A DNA stretch of 64,000 nt. Source: Victivallis lenta. GTDB taxonomy: Bacteria > Verrucomicrobiota > Lentisphaeria > Victivallales > Victivallaceae. Positions 1 through 12,200 of the stretch are shown here, piece after piece. Under the pieces are notes generated by a model. The model was not told the origin of the DNA, did no database searches, and saw only the letters and a program-made list of their open reading frames with translations. The stretch covers positions 233,421 to 297,420 of the forward strand of contig NZ_VUNS01000004.1 of NCBI RefSeq assembly GCF_009695545.1. Reading direction: 5' to 3'. The stretch's first letter is position 1. Each line of letters starts with the position of its first letter. Position numbers and translations under genes: made by a program.

Positions 1-1
1 C

Positions 2-622
2 CCGAACTGCGAGCTTCTTTTGCTCTCGTTTCACCTCGAATTTTTCGTAACGATCAGCCGCTACCTCGAGGACGACGGCTTTCTGCACCGCTATACCGAA
101 GGGGTCCTGCCCGCCGTGTTCCGGCTGCCGGAGAGCCGGATGAACGAGCTGTCGCTCCAGCTGCTGAACCTGAACAGCCGGAACTCGACCCCGGCGGTGC
201 GGAAGATCCGCTTCAAGGTGATTCTGGTCGAGCTGTTCACGCGCTTCTTTCTCGCGCCGGACAATGCGGAACATGCGTCGCGGGCGCCGGAGTGGCTCGA
301 CACGCTCTGCGAACTTATGCGGAAGCCGGAAAACTTCATTCCGGGACTGCACCGCATGCAGCAGCTCTCCGGCTACACGCCGGAGCATCTCTGCAAGGTG
401 TTCCGGAAGTATCTCGACAAATCGCCGACCGAATATGTGAACGAACTGCGGATCAACCACGCCGCCCGGCTGCTGGCCGACACGGACGAACCGATCGCTT
501 CGATCTCGTACCGGCTCAACTTCCAGAGCCTGAGCCGGTTCTACCACCTGTTCCGGAAACAGTACGCCTGCACCCCGGCCGAATACCGGAGGCGGGCGCT
601 GTCGGCGAAACGCCTGCTCTGA
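2..622 (+). CDS. AraC-family transcriptional regulator, C-terminal part (cut by window start)
   Basis: The frame is open to the first base of the window, so the gene begins upstream; a TTG at 20 is not a convincing start. The last ~95 residues form a typical AraC/XylS double helix-turn-helix: the first helix pair lies around LSGYTPEHLCKVFRKYLDKS, and the second ends with the family signature FQSLSRFYHLFRKQYACTPAEYRR. The visible N-terminal part is helical and would belong to the linker or sensor domain, whose ligand cannot be judged. It is convergent with the beta-helix transferase gene at 633, with only 10 bases between the stops. Confidence 0.85.
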   Translation, partial: PNCELLLLSFHLEFFVTISRYLEDDGFLHRYTEGVLPAVFRLPESRMNELSLQLLNLNSRNSTPAVRKIRFKVILVELFTRFFLAPDNAEHASRAPEWLDTLCELMRKPENFIPGLHRMQQLSGYTPEHLCKVFRKYLDKSPTEYVNELRINHAARLLADTDEPIASISYRLNFQSLSRFYHLFRKQYACTPAEYRRRALSAKRLL

Positions 623-632
623 AGGCAGCAGC

Positions 633-1502
633 CTATTTCGAATGCGAGACGACCTCGCCCGGAACGGTCATGCTGTTCTCGGAGAGGCTGCGGCCCGGAT
701 AGATCGCGGTGTGAATTCCGGTGTGGACGTTTTCACCGATGATCGCGCCGAACTTCCGGCGGCCGGTGTCCACGAACGCCTGGTTCTCCAGCCAGCGGTG
801 GTTGCGGCCGTCGTGGCGCAGGTTCGAGATGATCGTCCCGGCCCCGAAGTTGACCCGGTCGCAGATGACCGAATCGCCCGCATAGCTCAAATGCCCGACG
901 CTGACCTTGTCGCCGAGCAGCGAATTCTTGATTTCGACCGCCTGGCCGATATGACAGCGGTCGCCGACCGAGGTGTTGCCGCGGATGTAGCAGTTCGGCC
1001 CGATCTTGCAGTCCTCGCCGATGACGACGTTGCCCTCGATGTAGACGCCCGGCAGAATCACGCTGCCGCGACCGAGATGCACAAAGCCGTCGAACGTCGC
1101 ACCGGCGCGGACGGTTCCCTCGATGCGGTTCCCGGTCAGCGCCCCGACCAGCTGCTCATTCAGTGCGAGCAGGTCCCATGGGTGGCGAATCCGGAACGAA
1201 TCGGCGTCGATCGGAATCTGCCCCGGCGCTCCCGATACGCCGGGGATGCAGAGCTCCATGACCGTCGCGCCGTCGGAGGGGTCGACGACCGCGCAGTTGC
1301 CGGAGCCGAGCGCGACGAGCGCCGCAAACGCCGGGGACGGCAGAAAATCGGCCCGGCAGGTCAGCTTCCGGTCAGCCGGGAGCTCGGGGAAACGCTCCAG
1401 AATCAGGTCGCGCACCAGCTTCCCGGCCACCTTGATCGAACCGGCTTCGCGCGTGATCGGCCAGAGGCCGGGAACTTTGACGGGAATAATTTCAACGGAC
1501 AT
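633..1502 (-). CDS. Left-handed beta-helix acyltransferase/nucleotidyltransferase-like protein
   Basis: A 289-residue protein. Residues ~115-280 are built of hexapeptide-type repeats (VILPGVYIEGNVVIGEDCKI, then NCYIRGNTSVGDRCHIG) as in GlmU C-terminal domains and related sugar acyl- or nucleotidyltransferases. The N-terminal ~110 residues lack an obvious pyrophosphorylase signature (no GxGTRM loop), so this may be the acyltransferase half alone or a GlmU-like protein with a degenerate N-domain. I chose ATG at 1502 because a strong GAGGAGG ribosome site sits just upstream; an in-frame extension to 1550 has none. It lies downstream of the nuclease and phosphatase genes on the same strand. The substrate is unknown. 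Confidence 0.75.
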   Translation of the reverse strand: MSVEIIPVKVPGLWPITREAGSIKVAGKLVRDLILERFPELPADRKLTCRADFLPSPAFAALVALGSGNCAVVDPSDGATVMELCIPGVSGAPGQIPIDADSFRIRHPWDLLALNEQLVGALTGNRIEGTVRAGATFDGFVHLGRGSVILPGVYIEGNVVIGEDCKIGPNCYIRGNTSVGDRCHIGQAVEIKNSLLGDKVSVGHLSYAGDSVICDRVNFGAGTIISNLRHDGRNHRWLENQAFVDTGRRKFGAIIGENVHTGIHTAIYPGRSLSENSMTVPGEVVSHSK

Positions 1503-1571
1503 GGCAAACCTCCTCGCTGGACAATGATCGTTTGGGACAATATACCACAAGAAAGGGGCCGTTGCAAACCG

Positions 1572-2570
1572 TCACTGCCGGTTCGGCGTCCATTTCCACG
1601 CATCGATATCGTAACCGGAGGCGAGCCGCCTGCGCAGATTGCCGTCGACGGCGGTGAAGAAGCTGAGCCCGGTGACCGATTCCACCGTATCGACCGAAAC
1701 CGCGAACTCGTACAGCTTCCGGTCGCTTCCGGCGTTCGGGAGAATGAAGCCGATCATGGCCGGCGGCTTCGCCTTCGGCGCGTAGACGACCTTGTAGCAG
1801 GCCTGCGGCACCGCGACGTTATTGCGCCCGATCACCTTGTTTGAACGGGCGAACACCGGCCCGGTGACGACATGGATTTCACCGTGATCGACCGCCCAGT
1901 CGCGCACCTTCTCTTCGAGCTTCTTCCAGATGCCGCGGTTGAATTCGGGCTGCTGCGGGGACATATTCGAGTAGTAAAAGCTCTCCGACATCGCCTTCCG
2001 CGCCCAGCCCATATCGGCGGCGGGGGCGAGATGGCCGCGGTCGAAGCCGCTCTTCGCATAATCCTCGGCCCGGGCCGAGCCGGTCGAAATGTAGGGATCG
2101 ACCCGAAAGTCGTCGGTCCGGGAAACGGTTTTCTCGAGCACTTCCTCCGCAGTCAGCGTGTAGGCGACCCAGAGCGGCTGCTCATACTGCTCGGAGTAGC
2201 CGAGCGCATAGCCTCGCCGGTCGATGACGGCGTCGGTCATACCCGGCACGCCGAGCGACAGATTATCGTACGGGGAGTTGAGCGCATCCTCCGGCGTTCT
2301 GATCGAAATGGTCGGGTCCGGCACCATCAGGAGCCGGTCCTTCAGGAAATACGCCTGCGCCCGGAGCTGCTGGTAGTACGGCAGGCTGTCGGCGTACTTC
2401 TCCCCGATCTGCCAGAGACCGGCACCGGTCGCGGCCGTCAGGAAGGCCAGAAAGCTGAACAGCTTCAGCAGCGGATGCTTCCGCTTCGGCGCCTTTTTTC
2501 CGGCCGAAGCGGCCTTCTTTCGCGGCGCGGCGCCGGATTTCCCGGCCGCCGCGCGTTTTCGTGTCGCCAT
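1572..2570 (-). CDS. Membrane-anchored DNA/RNA non-specific endonuclease
   Basis: The 332-residue protein has a very basic Ala/Lys/Arg-rich N-terminus, one hydrophobic segment (~residues 34-52) that should anchor it in the inner membrane, and then a NUC-type (Serratia nuclease-like) domain. The catalytic signature DRGHLAPAADMGW (His as general base) and the downstream metal-site Asn in MSPQQPEFNRGIWKKLE are both present, so the enzyme looks intact. Family members cleave DNA and RNA without sequence preference, usually outside the cytoplasm. It starts 13 bases after the phosphatase stop, so the two are probably co-transcribed. Confidence 0.85.
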   Translation of the reverse strand: MATRKRAAAGKSGAAPRKKAASAGKKAPKRKHPLLKLFSFLAFLTAATGAGLWQIGEKYADSLPYYQQLRAQAYFLKDRLLMVPDPTISIRTPEDALNSPYDNLSLGVPGMTDAVIDRRGYALGYSEQYEQPLWVAYTLTAEEVLEKTVSRTDDFRVDPYISTGSARAEDYAKSGFDRGHLAPAADMGWARKAMSESFYYSNMSPQQPEFNRGIWKKLEEKVRDWAVDHGEIHVVTGPVFARSNKVIGRNNVAVPQACYKVVYAPKAKPPAMIGFILPNAGSDRKLYEFAVSVDTVESVTGLSFFTAVDGNLRRRLASGYDIDAWKWTPNRQ

Positions 2571-2582
2571 GCCGCCGGTCCC

Positions 2583-4349
2583 TTACTTCACGACGGGACG
2601 ATGCAGCGGCAGCTTCCAGAGTTCGGCCATCGTGCTCGGGATCGCGATGTTCTCGATGACGCCCGAGAACCGGTCGGAACCGGGACCGAAGGCGAAAACC
2701 GGCACAGGGGCCCCGGTGTGGCTCTGCGTCGTGTAGTGGATGAACGGCCGCTGCGGGTCGCGGTAATTCGGGGCGCAGTAAAGGCCGCCGGTCTCATGGT
2801 CGGCCGTCACCACAATCAGCGTGTCGCTGTTCCGCTTTGCGAAATCGAGCGCGGCCCTGACCGTGAAATCGACCATGAGGGGACCGTTCGCACTGAGCTC
2901 GGGGTTGTTGCCGTGGCCGCCGTAGTCCGGAAAATGCCCCTCGATCATGATGAAGAATCCCTTCGGGTTGGCCGAAAGCCGTTCGAACGCCTCGGCGGCA
3001 ATCTGCGAAAGCAGCTTCGTATCCTGCTGCCAGCCGTCGATGAAGCCGAAAACCGGAAGCTTCTCCGCATTGCGGAAGCTGTCGAGGCTGTCGATCCGGA
3101 TATATCCCTTCCCGATGAACTCGTCGACGATGCTGCGCCCGTCCTTGCGGCTGCCCTTTTCAGCCTCGGGCAGATACGCCCTGATGCCGTTCCCGATCAG
3201 AAGCTGATAGTTCGTGCCGAGCTGGTCGGCAGCGATTTCGGACGCCATGCCGCGGCTCGGGACGTGGGCGGAAAAAGCAGCCGGAGTCGCACCGGTCAGC
3301 GAATCGGTCGTGATGATGCCGACCGAACGGCCGGAGTCGCGCGCCTCTTCCGCGATGGAACGGAGCGCCTCCTTCTCCGGCGTCATGCCGACAAAGCCGT
3401 TGTTGGTTTTGTATCCGCTCGAAAGCGCGGTTCCGCTCGCGGCCGAGTCGGTCACCGGGCTGTTGGCGGAATAAGTCAGCGCCATGCCGTTCACCGGCAG
3501 CTGCTCCATGACCAGCGACTGCGGTCTGGCGTGGGCGTGGAGCCCGGCGAACTTGACCGCCCCCTGCCCCATGCCGTCGCCGATGATGAAGATGATGTTC
3601 TTCGGCGTGCCGGTGCGCGGATATTCCGCAAGTTCGGCCGCATCGACCGGCTCCGGCGCCGGATAGGTGCCGCGCAGCTCTTTCTTCACGTAGATCGGCT
3701 TCAGGGAGACCGCATCGCCGATCGAGGCGGCCGCGACCATCCAGACCGCGTCTTCCCCGGCATCGAACCGGACCGCTTTCACCGGCTTTTCATCGAGGTC
3801 GAACCGCGAGCCGTACAGCGAAACCTGGGAGTTGTTGTTGTAGACGCTCCAGATCCGGACCGCGTTTTTTTCGCCGGCGTTGCTCCACCAGTCGGCGACG
3901 TCGCGGCCGGCGCGGATGCGGAACTCTTTCGTCCTGCCGTCCGCATACTCGACGGTCAGCCGGCCGACCAGATTCTTCTTCGGGTTCAGCCAGGCCCCGG
4001 CATGCAGCAGATAAAGCTTCCTGCCGGAGAGCGGCTCGGAAAGTTCGACCCGCGCCTGCTTCGGCAGGTAGTTCCGGTTTTCGGCGGCGGCAAGCACGAT
4101 GCAGGATTTTCCGCCGCTCCTGCCGTCGTCGAGAATGGAGAACGGAACGCCGCCCAGCGTCTGCACGCCGGATTTCAGCAGCCGCAGGTCATTGGCCCCC
4201 TGGTCGGTCCAGCCGCCTCTGCGGTCGTCGGCCGTCTCATCGGCAAATGCGGAATTGGCGCCCGACGAGAGATCGAGCGGCCGGATGTCCGCCGCGGGGA
4301 GCCTTCCGGCCAGCAGGGCGGCGAAGAGAACGAGTGTAAAAATGCGCAT
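2583..4349 (-). CDS. Secreted alkaline phosphatase with an extra N-terminal domain
   Basis: A 588-residue protein with a signal peptide (residues ~1-19, ending AAD). Residues ~25-225 form a beta-rich extension. The alkaline phosphatase fold then begins with NIIFIIGDGMGQG (metal-binding Asp). The nucleophile Ser is in VTDSAASGTA, and the C-terminal metal ligands appear in IMIEGHFPDYGGHGN and VVTADHETGGL. The family hydrolyses phosphate monoesters in the periplasm. First gene of a leftward set with the nuclease; a candidate promoter lies at 4395-4424. The N-terminal extension is not part of a standard PhoA and may bind a surface or glycan. Confidence 0.87.
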   Translation of the reverse strand: MRIFTLVLFAALLAGRLPAADIRPLDLSSGANSAFADETADDRRGGWTDQGANDLRLLKSGVQTLGGVPFSILDDGRSGGKSCIVLAAAENRNYLPKQARVELSEPLSGRKLYLLHAGAWLNPKKNLVGRLTVEYADGRTKEFRIRAGRDVADWWSNAGEKNAVRIWSVYNNNSQVSLYGSRFDLDEKPVKAVRFDAGEDAVWMVAAASIGDAVSLKPIYVKKELRGTYPAPEPVDAAELAEYPRTGTPKNIIFIIGDGMGQGAVKFAGLHAHARPQSLVMEQLPVNGMALTYSANSPVTDSAASGTALSSGYKTNNGFVGMTPEKEALRSIAEEARDSGRSVGIITTDSLTGATPAAFSAHVPSRGMASEIAADQLGTNYQLLIGNGIRAYLPEAEKGSRKDGRSIVDEFIGKGYIRIDSLDSFRNAEKLPVFGFIDGWQQDTKLLSQIAAEAFERLSANPKGFFIMIEGHFPDYGGHGNNPELSANGPLMVDFTVRAALDFAKRNSDTLIVVTADHETGGLYCAPNYRDPQRPFIHYTTQSHTGAPVPVFAFGPGSDRFSGVIENIAIPSTMAELWKLPLHRPVVK

Positions 4350-4394
4350 GTCGAACCTTCTTCCTGTTTACTGTTTTTACAAGTGCATTGGGAA

Positions 4395-4424
4395 AGTATA
4401 ACACAGGTCCATTTCAAAATCCAA
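4395..4424 (-). promoter_or_regulatory. Candidate sigma70 promoter for the phosphatase gene
   Basis: On the minus strand, TTGGAT (4424-4419) and TATACT (4400-4395) are separated by 18 bases, about 45 bases before the phosphatase ATG at 4349. The surrounding region, 4350-4649, is AT-rich and otherwise holds only the promoter of the divergent citrate synthase gene. Confidence 0.5.
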
Positions 4425-4517
4425 TCCGTTCCCGGAATTTTTCTCCGGAAAATTTCATAAAAAGCGCCGGAATGCTCTTTGCCGGTCCGATTCAGAACGT
4501 TTTCCCGCATTCCCCGC

Positions 4518-4548
4518 TTGAAATACGGCCGTTTTTGTGGCATATTAT
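4518..4548 (+). promoter_or_regulatory. Candidate promoter for citrate synthase
   Basis: TTGAAA at 4518-4523 is followed by CATATT at 4541 (17-base spacer) or the better hexamer TATTAT at 4543 (19-base spacer). About 100 bases of untranslated leader would precede the ATG at 4650. Spacer choice is ambiguous. Confidence 0.35.
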
Positions 4549-4649
4549 AAAGTTTAAGTTTACATAAAAGAAAAAACCGGAGGCAGGGACGGTGCGTTCC
4601 CGCGGGAGGTTTGCAACGGTAATCGATTATTGAGAAGGAGGATTCCCAC

Positions 4650-5954
4650 ATGAACGAGAGTCCCGAATTTGTGACGCTTCAGATCGAAGACAAAATGGTG
4701 CGGCTGCCGGTCGTGGTCGGCTCCGAGGGCGAAAAGGCGATCGACATCGCGAATCTGCGCCGGGAAACCGGTTATGTCACACTCGACCCGAGTTTTATGA
4801 ACACAGCGGCCTGCTACAGCCAGATCACGTATATCGACGGGGAAAAAGGCATTCTGCGCTATCGCGGCATTCCGATCGAGGATCTGGTCAAGAAAACCAT
4901 GTTCGTCGAGGTCGCGTACCTGCTCGTTCACGGGGAACTGCCGACCGAGGATGAACGTCAGAAATTCTCCGAACTCCTGAACGTGAATTCGATGCTGCAC
5001 GAGGATATGCGCCATTTCTTCGACCACTTTCCGGCCGGAGCGCACCCGATGCACATCCTCTCGACGATGATCAACGCCCTGGCGGCCTTCTATCCGAACG
5101 TGGACCTCAAATCGATGGCCGACGACATCGACGTGTCGACCGCGCGGCTGATCTCGATCGTCCGCACCATGGCGGCGTTCGCCTACAAGAAGTCGATCGG
5201 CGACCCGGTGGTCTACCCGCGGCACGACCTTTCGTACTGCGCGAACTTCCTGAACATGATGTTCGACTCGCCGGTGAAGCCGTACCAGATCCACCCCGAA
5301 GCGGTGCGGATTCTGAACATTCTCTTCATCCTGCACGCCGATCACGAACAGAACTGTTCGACGACGACCGTCCGCACGGTCGGCAGCGCGCAGGTGAACT
5401 TGTACGCAACGATCTCGGCCGGTATTTCGGCGCTTTCCGGTCCGCTGCACGGCGGCGCGAACCAGGAAGTCATCGAAATGCTGAAGCTGATCCAGGCCGA
5501 CGGCAACGTCCGCAAATTCATCGACATGGCGAAAGACCGCAACAACCCGTTCCGGCTGATGGGCTTCGGGCACCGGGTCTACAAAACCTACGATCCGCGC
5601 GCCGCGATCATCAAGAAGGAGTGCCATGCCTACCTCGAAAAGACGAATTACAGCGATCCGCTGCTCGATGTGGCGCGCCAGGTCGAAGAGGTCGCTCTGA
5701 CCGATCCGTATTTCATCGAGCGGAACCTCTACCCGAACGTCGATTTCTACACCGGAATCCTCTATCGGGCTCTCGGCATCCCCGAGAACATGTTCACGGT
5801 GATGTTCGCCCTCGCCCGCCTGCCGGGCTGGGTCGCGCACTGGAAGGAGATGATCGGCGGAACGACGAAAATCGTGCGGCCGCGCCAGGTCTATATCGGC
5901 AAGACCCCGGCGGAGACCGCCGAAGTCCTGGCCCGGCGCGAACTGCTGAACTGA
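4650..5954 (+). CDS. gltA: Citrate synthase (type II)
   Basis: The 434-residue protein is full length for a bacterial type II citrate synthase, which condenses oxaloacetate and acetyl-CoA to citrate in the TCA cycle. Active-site signatures are intact: the His in DHEQNCSTTTVRTVGS, the His in SGPLHGGANQEVIEM, and the catalytic region GFGHRVYKTYDPRA. The N-terminal beta-domain (VTLDPSFMNTAACYSQITYI) is typical of the GltA type. ATG at 4650 is preceded by GAAGGAGG. It is a single-gene unit ended by a strong terminator at 5987. Confidence 0.95.
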   Translation: MNESPEFVTLQIEDKMVRLPVVVGSEGEKAIDIANLRRETGYVTLDPSFMNTAACYSQITYIDGEKGILRYRGIPIEDLVKKTMFVEVAYLLVHGELPTEDERQKFSELLNVNSMLHEDMRHFFDHFPAGAHPMHILSTMINALAAFYPNVDLKSMADDIDVSTARLISIVRTMAAFAYKKSIGDPVVYPRHDLSYCANFLNMMFDSPVKPYQIHPEAVRILNILFILHADHEQNCSTTTVRTVGSAQVNLYATISAGISALSGPLHGGANQEVIEMLKLIQADGNVRKFIDMAKDRNNPFRLMGFGHRVYKTYDPRAAIIKKECHAYLEKTNYSDPLLDVARQVEEVALTDPYFIERNLYPNVDFYTGILYRALGIPENMFTVMFALARLPGWVAHWKEMIGGTTKIVRPRQVYIGKTPAETAEVLARRELLN

Positions 5955-5986
5955 TCCGCGCCGCGCCAGACAAACCCGATAAAAAT

Positions 5987-6021
5987 AACCGGAGGGGGCG
6001 AAATGCTTCCTCCGGTTTTTT
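5987..6021 (+). terminator. Rho-independent terminator of gltA
   Basis: A perfect 9-base-pair stem, AACCGGAGG (5987-5995) with CCTCCGGTT (6009-6017), has a 13-base loop and runs into six T residues. It lies 32 bases after the gltA stop. Confidence 0.85.
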
Positions 6022-6082
6022 ATCGTCTTCCGGCACGGCCGGAAACGGGCCTCCCGGCCATCCGGCCGGGAGGCGATGCGGG

Positions 6083-9285
<3,203 letters not shown>

Positions 9286-9324
9286 TTTCTGAGGAATGAA
9301 ATATGATCTTTGGGGAAGTTGGAT

Positions 9325-10155
9325 ATGTTTTCCGGTAATTTCCCGGAGCCGTTCATCGTCTTCCGTACCATCGGCGCCCCGGCCGGCGAACGGTTCGGCG
9401 TCGGCGTCATGGACAAGTCCGGGCTGAGCAGCGACTACACCAACCGGGCCCATCCCGGCTACGTGCTCGTGCTGCTGCTCCGCGGGCGCGGCGTCTACCG
9501 CACGGCGGAGGGAGACGCATTCGCGCTGGAACCCGGCTCGGTATTCCAGCGCTTCCGGGGCGTGCCGCACACGACCGAGGTCGATCCGTCGAGCAACTGG
9601 CTCGAGTGCTTCATCGAACTCGGGGAGTCGGTGGCGGCGCTGCTGGCCAATTACGCCCTGGCCGATCCGGCCGAACCGGTACGGCGCATTTCACCGGTAT
9701 CCTCGCTCGTCGACCGCTTCACCGGGCTCGGTGAGTCGTTCCGGACCGCCTCCGACGCGGAGCTGCTGCGGCAGCTGCCGTCGATCGTGGAGCTGGCCAT
9801 GCTCTGTCTCGGGGGAAAGGAGGAGCCGGCGCCGCGCGGCATTCCGCGCGAACTGATCGCGGCGGCCTGCGCGCTGCTCGGCCGCGACTTCCGCCGACCG
9901 GTCGACCTCGGGGAGTTCTGCCGCCGAAACGGCTGCGGCTACGAGAACTTCCGCAAACGGTTCAAAGCGGAACTCGGCATCTCGCCGCACCGTTACCGGA
10001 TCCGGCGCAGGCTCGATGCGGCCTGCGCGCTTCTGATCCGGCCGGAGCTGTCGATCGGCGAGATCGCCGAACGGCTCGGCTACGCGTCGCAGTATGAATT
10101 CTCCGCCCAGTTCAAACGCTATATGGGCTGCCCGCCCTCCGGTTACCGCCAGTAA
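9325..10155 (+). CDS. AraC-family regulator, probable activator of the adjacent beta-galactosidase
   Basis: A 276-residue protein with an N-terminal cupin-type ligand domain (residues ~10-110; LLRGRGVYRTAEGDAFALEP is the usual cupin turn) and a C-terminal AraC double helix-turn-helix (~180-275, closing with YASQYEFSAQFKRYMGCPPSGYR). ATG at 9325 follows GGGGAAG; a TTG 15 bases upstream is in frame but less likely. Divergent to lacZ with a shared regulatory gap, so it probably senses a galactoside or other sugar and controls lacZ; this is inferred from position only. Confidence 0.87.
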   Translation: MFSGNFPEPFIVFRTIGAPAGERFGVGVMDKSGLSSDYTNRAHPGYVLVLLLRGRGVYRTAEGDAFALEPGSVFQRFRGVPHTTEVDPSSNWLECFIELGESVAALLANYALADPAEPVRRISPVSSLVDRFTGLGESFRTASDAELLRQLPSIVELAMLCLGGKEEPAPRGIPRELIAAACALLGRDFRRPVDLGEFCRRNGCGYENFRKRFKAELGISPHRYRIRRRLDAACALLIRPELSIGEIAERLGYASQYEFSAQFKRYMGCPPSGYRQ

Positions 10156-10181
10156 ATAAGGAGCGGCGGCGGTCCGGCCGG

Positions 10182-11162
10182 CTACCGGCAGCTTCCGAGC
10201 GGCCGGAAACCGGTCGGCACGAAGATTTCGCGCTCTTCGCCGCCGCCGAGCAATTCGAACGCCGCGCGCATGAGGGCGGAACAGTCCAGCTCGACATGGC
10301 TGACGGAGGGAGTGCAGAGCTCCCCGATCCGCGGAACGCTCGTCCCGACCAGCTCGATCTCCCCGGGGATTCCGATCCCCTGCCGCAGCAGATGGTTCAG
10401 CAGATAAATCGACGCCTCCCCTGCGCCGACCAGCCACGCCTTCGGCGCGCCGTCCCCCAGAAAAAGCGCCGGCTCCAGCTTGAAATTCGAAAAATCGTCT
10501 CCCTCGAACTCACAGACGATCCCCTCGCAGCCGCAGGCGGAACACGCCTCGCGGAAGGACGGGATTTTGTTCGAAATCTCGCCCCGCGCGCCGAGGTAGC
10601 CGATGCGGCGATGGCGGGCGGCCAGCCGCGCCACGGCCTCCGCGAAGCCGCGGCGGTAATCGCAATGCACGGCGGGAGTTCCGGGCAGTTTGCGGTCGAA
10701 GGTGACGAGCGGAATCCGTTCGCTCCGGATCGTCCGGAACAGCGGATGCTCTTCCGAAAGGCTGCCCGGCAGGAAGATGATGCCGTCAACTCCGGCCGCG
10801 AGCAGGTTCTCGAGCGCCTTGAGCTCCTTCTCCTTCGACCACTCGGTCGCGGAGACGATGAGCCGCCTGCCGTTCCTTTCGGCGTTCGCCAGGGCCGTCG
10901 CGGTCAGTTCGGAGTAAAAAAGCGAAGCGATGTCACCGACAACCATGCCGATCATGCCGCTGCGCCCCGTGCGCAGACTCCGTGCCGCCGCAGACGGGCG
11001 GTAACGCAGCTTTTCGGCGATTTCGATGATCCGCCGCCGGGTCTCCGGCCGCAGGCGTTCGGCCAGCGGCTTCCGGTTCAGCACCAGCGACACGGTCGAG
11101 GCATCGACCCCGGCCTCCTTTGCAATATCGGACAACGACGCCCGTTTTCCTTCCGGTTCCAC
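10182..11162 (-). CDS. LacI-family transcriptional regulator
   Basis: A 326-residue protein with the N-terminal LacI helix-turn-helix and hinge (SLSDIAKEAGVDASTVSLVL, then RRIIEIAEKLRYRPSAAARSL), followed by a periplasmic-binding-protein-like sensor domain (from IGMVVGDIASLFYSEL). The start is GTG at 11162, supported by AGGAGG 7 bases upstream. It lies 55 bases downstream of a second LacI gene on the same strand. The effector and target operon are not evident, and no catabolic operon is linked on this strand. Confidence 0.88.
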   Translation of the reverse strand: MEPEGKRASLSDIAKEAGVDASTVSLVLNRKPLAERLRPETRRRIIEIAEKLRYRPSAAARSLRTGRSGMIGMVVGDIASLFYSELTATALANAERNGRRLIVSATEWSKEKELKALENLLAAGVDGIIFLPGSLSEEHPLFRTIRSERIPLVTFDRKLPGTPAVHCDYRRGFAEAVARLAARHRRIGYLGARGEISNKIPSFREACSACGCEGIVCEFEGDDFSNFKLEPALFLGDGAPKAWLVGAGEASIYLLNHLLRQGIGIPGEIELVGTSVPRIGELCTPSVSHVELDCSALMRAAFELLGGGEEREIFVPTGFRPLGSCR

Positions 11163-11217
11163 GGCGACCTCCTGTTCCTGTGTTCCTCAATACGGCCGGT
11201 TCCGCAATCGTCCGGCG

Positions 11218-12186
11218 TTATCCATTCCACCTGCCGACGCTGTTCCGGACGATCAGCGCAGTCGGCAGCCAGCTGTTGGCCCGCGGGGAGTGCGGCGCCC
11301 GGATCCGGGCCAGAAGCTGGGCGACCGTCTCCGCCGCCAGCGCATCGAGATTCTGATTGATCGTGGTCAGCTCCGGCGTCATCCAGCAGCAGATGTCAGT
11401 CAATTCCGAAGTGATCAGCGAAATATCCTCCGGAATCCGGTAGTTGCGCTTCTTCAGCTCATAGGCGGCCTGGAGCGCCACGCTCTCGCCGCAGACGACC
11501 AGCGCGGTCGGCTTCTCCGCCAGGACCCGGTCGAGCTCCCGGCAGGAGTCCTCGACGTCGAGGTCGCGGAAATGCCCGATCGGCAGCTCGGGCAGAACAC
11601 GCGCCGCCGCAAAGGCCCGGTAAGCGCCGATGCGCTCGCGCCCGGCCTGATTTTCGACCCGGTCGACCGTCAGCCCGATCCGGCGGTGCCCGTACGAATA
11701 AAGATGCTCGAGCGCCAGCGTGACCCCCTGCCCGTGGTCGGTGTTGACCGAGCTGCTGAAAGCATACTGCTTGTTGACCGTGACGATCGGCATCGAGAGG
11801 CGTTCGAACTCCCCGCGGTGCTCCTCGATCTCCGGCTCCGAAAGCAGCAGCAGGACCGCCTTCGTGTAACTGTCATAAAGCTTCGGCAGCTCCTTCACCG
11901 GAATCACCTCGGTCAGGAGATTGCGCCGCGTGATCTCGAAGACCGCGGAGGTCAGCAGCCGCTCCGAAAAGCTCGTGCGCCGCTGCGGGCTCGGCGCATC
12001 GGCCACGATGATCGCCACGCAGTCGCGCGCCATGACCTGCTGCGGCCGGTAATTCAGCTCACGCGCGGCGGCCAGCACCTTCGTCCGGATCGCCTCGCTG
12101 ACCCGGGCGCGCCCGGTGAACACGCGCGAAATCGTCGCTTTGGAGACCCCGCACTTCTTCGCAAGCTGATTGATGTCGCTCGCCAT
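11218..12186 (-). CDS. LacI-family transcriptional regulator
   Basis: A 322-residue regulator: DINQLAKKCGVSKATISRVF is the DNA-reading head, ARELNYRPQQ the hinge, then a sugar-binding-type core domain. ATG at 12186 is chosen because it places the helix-turn-helix at the N-terminus and follows a GGGTACAGGGG ribosome-site region; a longer frame reaching 12297 overlaps the upstream gene. It starts 14 bases after the metallophosphoesterase stop, so it is probably in the same transcript. Only distantly similar to the next LacI gene. Confidence 0.87.
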   Translation of the reverse strand: MASDINQLAKKCGVSKATISRVFTGRARVSEAIRTKVLAAARELNYRPQQVMARDCVAIIVADAPSPQRRTSFSERLLTSAVFEITRRNLLTEVIPVKELPKLYDSYTKAVLLLLSEPEIEEHRGEFERLSMPIVTVNKQYAFSSSVNTDHGQGVTLALEHLYSYGHRRIGLTVDRVENQAGRERIGAYRAFAAARVLPELPIGHFRDLDVEDSCRELDRVLAEKPTALVVCGESVALQAAYELKKRNYRIPEDISLITSELTDICCWMTPELTTINQNLDALAAETVAQLLARIRAPHSPRANSWLPTALIVRNSVGRWNG

Positions 12187-12200
12187 GCCCCTGTACCCTT

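Noticed and set aside
1872..4460. 862-residue open frame on the plus strand opposite the phosphatase and nuclease genes
   Set aside because: It is antisense to two genes with intact catalytic motifs. Its product is Arg/Gly/Val-rich with no domain, a usual artefact in high-GC DNA.
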